From Shewanella japonica (GTDB lineage: Bacteria > Pseudomonadota > Gammaproteobacteria > Enterobacterales > Shewanellaceae), in contig NZ_CP020472.1 of assembly GCF_002075795.1 (NCBI RefSeq), forward strand, positions 2,835,001 to 2,899,000: a DNA stretch of 64,000 nt, given 5' to 3'. Below the pieces are notes generated by a model. It was not told the origin of the DNA, ran no database searches, and was given only the letters and a program-made list of their open reading frames with translations. The position numbers were made by a program, and so were the translations under genes. Of this stretch, positions 56,336 to 64,000 are shown in pieces. The stretch's first letter is position 1, and every line of letters begins with the position of its first letter.

Positions 56336-57501
56336 TATTTGCCCTCCGCAGCTTTAACAACTTGCTCAGCTGCGTCAGTTAAACTGGTAGCTGCAATGAT
56401 ATCAAGATCTGAGTTAGCTAAAACTTCACGACCTAATTCAGCGTTAGTACCTTCAAGACGAACAACAACTGGTACTTCAACACCCACTTCTTTAACAGCG
56501 CCGATAATACCTTCTGCGATCATGTCACAACGAACGATACCACCAAAGATGTTCACTAGAACGGCTTTAACATTTGAATCAGAAAGAATGATTTTAAATG
56601 CTTCAGCAACACGTCCTTTGGTTGCCCCACCGCCCACGCCTAAGAAGTTAGCTGGCTTGCCGCCATGTAAGTTTACGATGTCCATAGTACCCATTGCTAG
56701 GCCTGCACCGTTAACCATACAACCAACATTACCATCTAGTGCAACGTAGTTAAGTTCAAACTTAGCTGCGTGTGCTTCACGAGCATCATCTTGTGATGGA
56801 TCGTGCATTTCACGGATTTTAGGTTGACGGAACAATGCATTACCATCGATACCAATTTTGCCATCAAGACAGTGAATGTTGCCTTCGTCAGTGATAACAA
56901 GTGGGTTGATTTCAAGTAAAGCGAAATCATGGTCTTCGAACATTTTAGCTAAGCCCATGAACACTTTAGTGAACTGCTTCATTTGAGTTGGGTTTAAACC
57001 TAACTTGAAGCCAAGATCACGTGCTTGGTAAGGTTGTGGGCCCGCTAGTGGATCGATGATTGCTTTGTGAATTAACTCAGGCGTTTCTTCAGCAACAGTT
57101 TCAATCTCAACACCACCTTCAGTTGATGCCATGAAAACAACACGACGTGTTGCACGGTCAACTACAGCACCAAGGTATAATTCGTTTGCGATATCAGTAC
57201 AGCTTTCTACTAAGATTTTAGCAACCGGCTGACCTTTTTCGTCAGTTTGGTAAGTGACTAAGTTCTTACCTAACCAGTTTTCAGCAAATGCTCTGATTTC
57301 TTCTTTATCGCCGGTAACTTTAACGCCACCTGCTTTACCACGGCCGCCAGCGTGTACTTGACACTTAACAACCCACATATCACCGCCAATGTGACCAGCA
57401 GCTTCTACCGCTTCTTGGGCTGTATCGCAAGCGAAGCCTTCAGAAACTGGTAAACCATATTCGGCAAATAAGGATTTTGCCTGATACTCATGCAAATTCA
57501 T
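56335..57501 (-). CDS. sucC: Succinyl-CoA synthetase beta subunit (ADP-forming)
   Basis: 388 aa, same as E. coli. Start [25 protein letters not shown]-grasp domain [49 protein letters not shown] and the CoA-ligase domain [18 protein letters not shown]. Nucleotide specificity is by family name only. Located 78 bp after sucB, partner of sucD. Confidence 0.98.
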   Translation of the reverse strand: MNLHEYQAKSLFAEYGLPVSEGFACDTAQEAVEAAGHIGGDMWVVKCQVHAGGRGKAGGVKVTGDKEEIRAFAENWLGKNLVTYQTDEKGQPVAKILVESCTDIANELYLGAVVDRATRRVVFMASTEGGVEIETVAEETPELIHKAIIDPLAGPQPYQARDLGFKLGLNPTQMKQFTKVFMGLAKMFEDHDFALLEINPLVITDEGNIHCLDGKIGIDGNALFRQPKIREMHDPSQDDAREAHAAKFELNYVALDGNVGCMVNGAGLAMGTMDIVNLHGGKPANFLGVGGGATKGRVAEAFKIILSDSNVKAVLVNIFGGIVRCDMIAEGIIGAVKEVGVEVPVVVRLEGTNAELGREVLANSDLDIIAATSLTDAAEQVVKAAEGK

Positions 57502-57579
57502 GATGATCTATCCATATACTTCTTAAAAAATCCTACTAGCCCTTATGAGCCAGCTACGAGGGTATTGTCTAGTTGACTC

Positions 57580-58767
57580 TTAAAGGTCAAGCAATAGACG
57601 AGTTGGGTCTTCAAGGAAGTCTTTAATAGCAACCAAGAATCCAACTGACTCACGTCCATCAACAATACGATGGTCGTAAGATAGTGCTAGGTACATCATA
57701 GGTTGAATAACAACCTCACCGTTCACTGCCATTGGGCGATCTTTAATAGCATGCATGCCTAAGATTGCACTTTGTGGAAGGTTTAGAATAGGTGTTGACA
57801 TTAGTGAACCGAAAACACCGCCATTAGTCACTGTAAAGTTACCGCCAGTCATATCATCAACAGATAATTTACCGTCACGGCCTTTAAGCGCTAATTCGCG
57901 AACATTCTTTTCGATTTCAGCAAGGCTCATAGTGTCAGTGTCACGTAATACTGGTGTAACCAAACCACGTGGAGTTGATACTGCAATGCTCACATCAAAG
58001 TAGTTGTGGTAAACAATTTCGTCACCATCGATAGAAGCATTGACTTCTGGGAAACGTTTCAGCGCTTCAGTTACAGCCTTCACATAGAAAGACATAAAAC
58101 CTAAACGGATTCCGTGGCGCTTTTCAAAGATTTCTTGATATTGCTTACGAATGTCCATAATTGGCTGCATGTTAACTTCGTTAAACGTTGTTAGCATTGC
58201 CGTTGAATTTTTCGCTTCAAGCAGACGGTTAGCAATTGTTTTACGTAAACGTGTCATAGGTACACGTTTTTGACTGCGACCTTCAAGCGGCGCAACAGGT
58301 GCTGATGCAGCTGCAGGTTTCGCTGCTGGAGCAGACTTAACAAATGCTTCAACGTCTTCTTTAGTAATACGTCCGCCAACACCAGAACCTTTCAATTGGC
58401 TAGCATCAACATTGTGCTCAGCAATTAGACGGCGCACTGACGGGCTTAGTACATCGTTTGATTCATCAGATTCAACAGCAGGAGATGCTGCTTCCGCTTC
58501 AGCTTTAGTCACTTCTTGACCAGAAACTGCACCAGCAACAAAGTTAGCAATAACTTGTTCGCCAAGGACAGTATCGCCCTCTTGGAATAATAATTCGCTA
58601 ATAGAACCATCTTCTGGCGCAACAACTTCAAGTACGACTTTATCAGTTTCAATATCAACTAGATTTTGGTCACGAGAAACCTGTTCTCCAGGCTGCACAT
58701 GCCATGTCGCGATAGTTGCATCAGCAACTGATTCTGGCAAAACGGGTACCTTAATTTCGATACTCAT
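57580..58767 (-). CDS. sucB: Dihydrolipoamide succinyltransferase (E2 of 2-oxoglutarate dehydrogenase)
   Basis: 395 aa (E. coli 404). Lipoyl domain with lipoyl Lys43 in [11 protein letters not shown]; subunit-binding domain [20 protein letters not shown] (about 106-125); catalytic domain with [12 protein letters not shown], where His366 and Asp370 are the acetyl/succinyl-transfer residues. Forms the core of the OGDH complex with SucA and the shared E3. Follows sucA by 27 bp. Confidence 0.97.
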   Translation of the reverse strand: MSIEIKVPVLPESVADATIATWHVQPGEQVSRDQNLVDIETDKVVLEVVAPEDGSISELLFQEGDTVLGEQVIANFVAGAVSGQEVTKAEAEAASPAVESDESNDVLSPSVRRLIAEHNVDASQLKGSGVGGRITKEDVEAFVKSAPAAKPAAASAPVAPLEGRSQKRVPMTRLRKTIANRLLEAKNSTAMLTTFNEVNMQPIMDIRKQYQEIFEKRHGIRLGFMSFYVKAVTEALKRFPEVNASIDGDEIVYHNYFDVSIAVSTPRGLVTPVLRDTDTMSLAEIEKNVRELALKGRDGKLSVDDMTGGNFTVTNGGVFGSLMSTPILNLPQSAILGMHAIKDRPMAVNGEVVIQPMMYLALSYDHRIVDGRESVGFLVAIKDFLEDPTRLLLDL

Positions 58768-58794
58768 GGAAAGCTTTCCTTTTTATAAATTTTA

Positions 58795-61617
58795 TTACGA
58801 CAGTTTTAATGCGCTATTGATTAATTCTTCTTGCTGGCGAGCATGAAGCGCTGGATAACCACAAGCTGGTGCAGCAGATGCTTCACGGCCCGCATAAGTT
58901 AATTGAGCTCCAGCTGGAATCGCTGCCCAGAAATGATGTTGGCTACAATACCAAGCACCTTGGTTCTGAGGTTCTTCCTGACACCATACAAAATCTTTAA
59001 CATGCTGATAATCAGCAAGTGCTGCTTGCATTTCTTCTTGTGGGAACGGGTACAGTTGTTCCACACGTAAAATAGCAATATTGGTAATTTCTTGCTTACG
59101 ACGCTTGTCGAGTAACTCGAAATACACTTTACCGCTACAGAAGACAACGCGTTCTACTTTGCTTGCATCTAATGCATCAAGTTCACCAATGACACTTTGG
59201 AAACTTCCGTTAGCTAATTCATCTAAAGTTGAAACAGCTAATGGGTGACGCAATAATGATTTAGGCGACATAACAACAAGTGGACGACGCATAGGACGTA
59301 CAACTTGACGACGCAACATGTGATAAACCTGTGCAGGCGTAGAAGGAACACACACTTGCATATTATGGTTTGCACAAAGTTGTAAGAAACGTTCTAGACG
59401 TGCCGATGAATGCTCAGGACCTTGCCCTTCATAACCATGAGGTAGCAACATAGTTAGACCACATAAACGGCCCCACTTTTGCTCACCAGATGATAAGAAC
59501 TGATCGATGACCACTTGGGCACAGTTAACAAAGTCACCAAACTGGGCTTCCCAAATAGTCAGACCACCTGGCTCAGCTGTTGCGTAACCGTATTCAAATG
59601 CCAGTACTGATGCTTCTGATAATACTGAGTCAGTAATATCAATTTCACCTTGCTCATCAGCCACATTACGTAATGGCAAATAAGTGGTACCGTCATTTTG
59701 ATTATGAAGGACCGCATGACGATGGAAGAAAGTACCACGGCCAGAATCTTGACCTGTAATACGAACACGTTTTTTATCTTCCAAGATTGACGCATAAGCC
59801 AAGGTTTCAGCAAAACCCCAATCAACTGGTTTTTCACCATCGGCCATAGATACGCGGTCTTTGTAAATCTTAGCGACACGAGACTGTAATTTGTGGCTTT
59901 CAGGGATATCAACGATCTTTTGCGCTAAATTATTTAAACGCTCAAGTTCCATTGACGCTTGGTAGCTTTCGTCCCACTCACGGTTAAGGTATGGCGTCCA
60001 GTCAACAGTATGTAACGTCATTGGTCGCCATTCTTTAACAACACAATCACCGGCATCTAATGAGTCACGGTAAGTATTAACTAAACCAGTAACATCATCA
60101 GCAGAGATGCTGCTTTCTTCGATTAATCGATCGGCATATATCTTACGTGGCGTAGGATGTTTTTTGATTTTTGCATACATCAACGGCTGCGTTGCACTTG
60201 GTTCATCAGCTTCGTTGTGACCATGTCGACGGTAACAAACTAAATCAATGACGACGTCACGTTTAAATTCATTACGGTAATCCACTGCTAACTGAGAAAT
60301 AAAGGCAACAGCCTCTGGATCGTCAGCATTAACGTGGAAAATGGGTGCCTGCACCATTTTAGCGATGTCAGTACAGTACTCTGTAGAACGCACATCTTCA
60401 TGGTTAGAAGTGGTAAAGCCAACTTGGTTGTTAATAACAATACGAATCGAACCGCCAACCTTAAAGCCACGAGCTTGAGACATGTTGAATGTCTCTTGAA
60501 CAATACCTTGGCCTGTTATTGCTGAATCACCATGGATAGTAATTGGCATAACTTGTAAGCCATCTTTACAACCACGTCTGTCTTGACGAGCACGAACAGA
60601 GCCAATAACAACAGGATTAACAATCTCAAGGTGAGATGGGTTAAACGCTAAGGCTAAATGAACATTACCACCTGGTGTTTCAAAATCTGATGAGAAACCT
60701 TGGTGATACTTAACGTCACCAGAGCCTTGAACTTCATCGTGTTTACCAGCGAATTCATCAAATAGTTCTGCAGGACGTTTACCCAGTACATTAACAAGTA
60801 CGTTTAAACGACCACGGTGAGCCATACCAACTACGATTTCTTTCGTTCCAGCTTCACCTGCGCGGTATAAAATTTCGCGCATCATTGGTACTAATGCATC
60901 GCCACCTTCAAGAGAAAAACGTTTTGCGCCTGGAAATTTTGCGCCAAGGTATTTTTCCATACCTTCAGCAGCATTTAGGCCTTCTAAGATACGTTTTTTG
61001 GTGCTGATGTCGTAATTAGCTTTACCTAAAGATGGTTCAAGACGTTGTTGAATCCAACGCTTTTCATCCGTATCAGTAATATGCATGTACTCAGCACCAA
61101 TTGAGCCACAGTAAGTGCTCTTAAGTGCTTTAACGATGTCGGCTAATTTCAATGTGTCGCTACCGTATGCAAACGAACCTGTATTGAATTCACGTTGCAT
61201 ATCTTCAGCATCTAGACCATGAAACGCTGGGTCTAATTCAGATACTGACTCACGCTGCCATAACCCTAATGGATCGAGATTGGCATTTTGGTGACCACGA
61301 AAACGGTGAGCATTGATTAACTGGAGAACTTTAACTTGTTTAGCATCTAATTCAGGATCGGTTACACGGCTGGCGCCTTTGGCTCGACCTTCTAATGCTA
61401 AACTGCGGAAATAATCACGTACTTTAGAGTGTGCAGTTTCAGGTATATCTTGAGAAGTACCATTTACCGCAGGGAGATTATCAAAAACAACTTGCCAGTC
61501 TTCAGAAACTGAACTTGGATCTTCTTGATAGGCTTCATACATCTCTTCTACGTAGGTCGAATTAGAGCCACTTAAATGTGACGATTCGAGCCAAGCTTTC
61601 ATGATGCCTTGGTGCAT
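58795..61617 (-). CDS. sucA: 2-oxoglutarate dehydrogenase E1 component
   Basis: 940 aa (E. coli 933). Start MHQGIMKAWLESSHLSGSNS. ThDP-dependent E1 motifs: VGMAHRGRLNVLVNVLGK, HQGFSSDFETPGGNVHLALAFNPSHLEIV, GDSAITGQGIVQE, VCYRRHGHNEADEPS, and the C-terminal transketolase half with YLPLRNVADEQ and LLPHGYEGQGPEHSSARLER. Decarboxylates 2-oxoglutarate and reductively succinylates the SucB lipoyl group. A 210-bp gap and a hairpin separate it from sdhB upstream. Confidence 0.98.
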   Translation of the reverse strand: MHQGIMKAWLESSHLSGSNSTYVEEMYEAYQEDPSSVSEDWQVVFDNLPAVNGTSQDIPETAHSKVRDYFRSLALEGRAKGASRVTDPELDAKQVKVLQLINAHRFRGHQNANLDPLGLWQRESVSELDPAFHGLDAEDMQREFNTGSFAYGSDTLKLADIVKALKSTYCGSIGAEYMHITDTDEKRWIQQRLEPSLGKANYDISTKKRILEGLNAAEGMEKYLGAKFPGAKRFSLEGGDALVPMMREILYRAGEAGTKEIVVGMAHRGRLNVLVNVLGKRPAELFDEFAGKHDEVQGSGDVKYHQGFSSDFETPGGNVHLALAFNPSHLEIVNPVVIGSVRARQDRRGCKDGLQVMPITIHGDSAITGQGIVQETFNMSQARGFKVGGSIRIVINNQVGFTTSNHEDVRSTEYCTDIAKMVQAPIFHVNADDPEAVAFISQLAVDYRNEFKRDVVIDLVCYRRHGHNEADEPSATQPLMYAKIKKHPTPRKIYADRLIEESSISADDVTGLVNTYRDSLDAGDCVVKEWRPMTLHTVDWTPYLNREWDESYQASMELERLNNLAQKIVDIPESHKLQSRVAKIYKDRVSMADGEKPVDWGFAETLAYASILEDKKRVRITGQDSGRGTFFHRHAVLHNQNDGTTYLPLRNVADEQGEIDITDSVLSEASVLAFEYGYATAEPGGLTIWEAQFGDFVNCAQVVIDQFLSSGEQKWGRLCGLTMLLPHGYEGQGPEHSSARLERFLQLCANHNMQVCVPSTPAQVYHMLRRQVVRPMRRPLVVMSPKSLLRHPLAVSTLDELANGSFQSVIGELDALDASKVERVVFCSGKVYFELLDKRRKQEITNIAILRVEQLYPFPQEEMQAALADYQHVKDFVWCQEEPQNQGAWYCSQHHFWAAIPAGAQLTYAGREASAAPACGYPALHARQQEELINSALKLS

Positions 61618-61752
61618 TACTTTTCCTTACAAAACTTGATACACGTGCTTCGACATAATCATAATTACGATACCTATTGCACCGCAATCGAATCGTATCT
61701 AACTATATAATTTTAATCAGTTAAATACAAAGGACTTCCTAATACACACAAT

Positions 61753-61782
61753 AGAGTCATCTCCAAAGATGAAGATGACTCT
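61753..61782. other. 10-bp inverted repeat between sdhB and sucA
   Basis: AGAGTCATCT and AGATGACTCT flank the loop CCAAAGATGA. No T-run on either side, so readthrough from sdhB to sucA is likely. It could act as a processing or mRNA-stability element, as is known for the E. coli sdh-suc transcript. Confidence 0.5.
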
Positions 61783-61827
61783 CAATGAGAGCTAATTAAA
61801 CTGTAAACCTAGCTCTAAACTGTGCAT

Positions 61828-62535
61828 TTATACTGCTCGCTTCAATAGCATTGACTTAATATGGCCAATTGCTTTAGTTGGGTTTAATCCTTTAGGACAA
61901 ACATCAACACAGTTCATGATGCCATGACAACGGAACACACTGTAAGCATCATCTAAACCAGCTAGACGTTCTTCAGTTGCCGTATCACGACTATCAATCA
62001 AGAAGCGGTAAGCATGCAATAAACCACTTGGACCGATAAATTTATCCGGATTCCACCAGAACGATGGACAAGCAGTAGAACAACAAGCACACATGATACA
62101 TTCGTACAAACCATCTAAATGAGCGCGCTCTTCAGGTGATTGTAAATGTTCACGAGCCGGGGTTTTCTCATCATTGATAAGAAACGGCTTAATTTTTTCG
62201 TACTGAGTGTAGAACTGAGTCAGGTCAACAATTAAATCACGCACTACAGGCATGCCTGGTAAAGGACGGATTTCAATTTTCTTACCCTTAAAAGTAGAAA
62301 CAGGCGTAATACACGCTAGACCATTTTTACCATTCATGTTCACGCCATCACTACCACAAACGCCTTCACGGCATGAGCGTCTAAATGATAACTCAGGGTC
62401 TGACTCTTTCAGCTTCATCAGTGCATCCAGTACCATCATATCGGTACCTTCTTCCACTTCTAAGCTGTAATCTTTCATATAAGGCTTAGTATCTACATCA
62501 GGATTGTAGCGATAAACTGCAAATTCCAATTTCAT
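61828..62535 (-). CDS. sdhB: Succinate dehydrogenase iron-sulfur subunit
   Basis: 235 aa (E. coli 238). [2Fe-2S] motif CREGVCGSDGVNMNGKNGLAC; [4Fe-4S] and [3Fe-4S] motifs CIMCACCSTACPSFWW and CHGIMNCVDVCPKGLNP. Begins MKLEFAVYRYNPDVDTKPYM. Transfers electrons from SdhA to ubiquinone through SdhCD. Only 11 bp after sdhA, co-transcribed. Confidence 0.98.
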   Translation of the reverse strand: MKLEFAVYRYNPDVDTKPYMKDYSLEVEEGTDMMVLDALMKLKESDPELSFRRSCREGVCGSDGVNMNGKNGLACITPVSTFKGKKIEIRPLPGMPVVRDLIVDLTQFYTQYEKIKPFLINDEKTPAREHLQSPEERAHLDGLYECIMCACCSTACPSFWWNPDKFIGPSGLLHAYRFLIDSRDTATEERLAGLDDAYSVFRCHGIMNCVDVCPKGLNPTKAIGHIKSMLLKRAV

Positions 62536-62546
62536 CGTGGCTTCTC

Positions 62547-64000
62547 CTAGTAAGTACGCTTGATAGGCGGGAATGCATCACGAAGCTTAGGCTCCATGTT
62601 GACTTCACGCTTAGTCATTTGTTCAGTGACAGGATCAAAGACACTGTGACATAACCAATTATCGTCATCACGGTCTAAGAAATCTTCACGAGAATGCGCA
62701 CCACGGCTTTCTGTACGGAAGTTAGCAGCATAAGCAGTTGCAATAGCTGTAGCCATTAAGTTATCTAACTCTAAACACTCAATACGTTGAGTATTAAATT
62801 CTGAAGAATTATCAGATAACTTGGCGTTAGCTAAACGTTCACGGATCTTCTTAAGCTCTTTAAGGCCTTCAGCCATTGCATCGCCACTTCTAAATACAGA
62901 GAAGTTAAGCTGCATACATAACTGTAAGTCTTTACGGATTACTGCAGGATCTTCACCTTCTTTATTGCTTTCCCAGCGATTAAGACGATCAAGTGAAGCA
63001 GCAATTTGCTCTTCTGAAGGTGCTTTAGGATCAGCAGTCTCATCTAACGCTTTACCTAAATGCTGACCTGCAGCACGACCAAATACCACTAAATCAAGCA
63101 GTGAGTTACCACCTAAGCGGTTTGCACCATGTACTGATACACAAGCAATCTCACCAACTGCAAATAAGCCTACGATATCTTGCTCTGAACCATCTTCGTT
63201 TTGGCGAACAACTTGGCCACTAACTTTAGCGGGTAGACCACCCATCATGTAGTGACATGTTGGCAATACAGGGATTGGGCCATCTGCTGGATCAATATGC
63301 GCAAACGTACGAGAAAGTTCACAAACACCAGGAAGACGCGCTTCTAATGTTTCTTTACCTAAGTGATCAAGTTTAAGTAAACAGTGCGGGCCTAATGGAC
63401 CATCTAATCCACGACCTTCACGGATCTCAGTCATCATTGAACGAGCAACGACGTCACGAGAAGCCAAATCTTTTGCGTTAGGAGCGTAACGCTCCATGAA
63501 GCGTTCGCCATCTTTATTTAAAAGATAACCACCTTCACCACGACAACCTTCAGTTACAAGCACACCTGCGCCAGCAATACCCGTTGGGTGGAATTGCCAC
63601 ATTTCCATGTCTTGCATCTGAACACCAGCACGCATTGCCATACCAACACCGTCACCAGTGTTAATGTGAGCATTGGTAGTAGAAGCGTAAATACGCCCTG
63701 CACCACCTGTTGCTAAAATTGTTGCCTTCGACTTAAAGTAAACAATTTCGCCAGTTTCGATTTCAATTGCAGTACAACCCACAATTGCGCCGTCATCGTT
63801 TTTAACTAAATCTAATGCATACCATTCAGAAAACACTTCAGTTTTGTGTTTAACGTTTTGTTGGTATAAGCAATGAAGCAAAGCATGACCTGTACGGTCA
63901 GCTGCTGCTGCAGTACGTGCCGCTTGTTCGCCACCAAAGTTCTTTGATTGGCCACCAAATGGACGCTGGTAAATAGTGCCGTTTTCGAAACGTGAGAATG
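62547..64000 (-). CDS. sdhA: Succinate dehydrogenase flavoprotein subunit (partial, N-terminus beyond edge)
   Basis: About 484 residues visible, frame open to the right edge. The first in-window codons read [20 protein letters not shown], matching the FAD-domain region of SdhA about 100 residues from its N-terminus; E. coli SdhA is 588 aa. Substrate-site motifs: [108 protein letters not shown]. Oxidises succinate to fumarate. Upstream sdhC and sdhD are expected just outside the window. Confidence 0.98.
   Translation of the reverse strand, partial: FSRFENGTIYQRPFGGQSKNFGGEQAARTAAAADRTGHALLHCLYQQNVKHKTEVFSEWYALDLVKNDDGAIVGCTAIEIETGEIVYFKSKATILATGGAGRIYASTTNAHINTGDGVGMAMRAGVQMQDMEMWQFHPTGIAGAGVLVTEGCRGEGGYLLNKDGERFMERYAPNAKDLASRDVVARSMMTEIREGRGLDGPLGPHCLLKLDHLGKETLEARLPGVCELSRTFAHIDPADGPIPVLPTCHYMMGGLPAKVSGQVVRQNEDGSEQDIVGLFAVGEIACVSVHGANRLGGNSLLDLVVFGRAAGQHLGKALDETADPKAPSEEQIAASLDRLNRWESNKEGEDPAVIRKDLQLCMQLNFSVFRSGDAMAEGLKELKKIRERLANAKLSDNSSEFNTQRIECLELDNLMATAIATAYAANFRTESRGAHSREDFLDRDDDNWLCHSVFDPVTEQMTKREVNMEPKLRDAFPPIKRTY

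Overview
The window reads as chromosomal DNA of a marine gammaproteobacterium, most likely Shewanella. The evidence is an AT-rich genome, an arginine decarboxylase with the Shewanella-length start, a DUF3802-like protein, the order sdhB-sucABCD, a Fur gene, and many secreted or outer-membrane proteins. No rRNA, tRNA, CRISPR array, prophage or complete insertion sequence was seen. The genus is inferred from remembered family features, not from a search.

Region 1 (1-13.1 kb, all minus strand) is the 5' part of a Wzx/Wzy-type exopolysaccharide or capsule operon. In transcription order it holds an acyltransferase, a GT2 glycosyltransferase, a polysaccharide pyruvyl transferase, a Wzx flippase, GT4, GT2, another glycosyltransferase, a WecG/TagA-type glycosyltransferase, a secreted polysaccharide-lyase-like protein, a Wzy polymerase, a WcaJ-type initiating phosphotransferase, an outer-membrane beta-barrel and a truncated Wza-like export protein. 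It is preceded by a clear JUMPStart/ops element, so RfaH control is expected.

Region 2 (13.1-17.5 kb) is a roughly 1 kb non-coding divergent region followed by lapG, lapD and a small secreted Gly-rich protein. That small protein carries a TAAG motif of the kind LapG cuts, and no large adhesin or type I secretion genes are present nearby. This is the best candidate for something undescribed.

Region 3 (17.5-25.6 kb, minus) holds a tandem retropepsin-like protein, a DUF3802-like protein, YceI, YaiI, PdxH and the polyamine operon speE-speA-speD-speB. The operon gives arginine to agmatine to putrescine to spermidine, and its SpeD is of the eukaryotic class.

Region 4 (26-38.3 kb) is mixed housekeeping: CvfB, YceH, an ABC exporter pair, a cold-shock protein, RlmA, an unknown protein, exonuclease I with an apparent one-base frameshift that removes its first catalytic motif, cytidine deaminase, a LysE exporter, a diguanylate cyclase and a FemAB/GNAT-like protein.

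Region 5 (38.4-55.3 kb) holds gamma-glutamyltransferase, an MCP/porin/mini-PstS trio, an M3 peptidase lipoprotein, two tandem CpdB-like nucleotidase lipoproteins, a P-loop kinase, a sirtuin, Fur, an outer-membrane barrel and a GNAT.

Region 6 (55.4-64 kb, minus) is the TCA cluster sdhA(partial)-sdhB-sucA-sucB-sucC-sucD.
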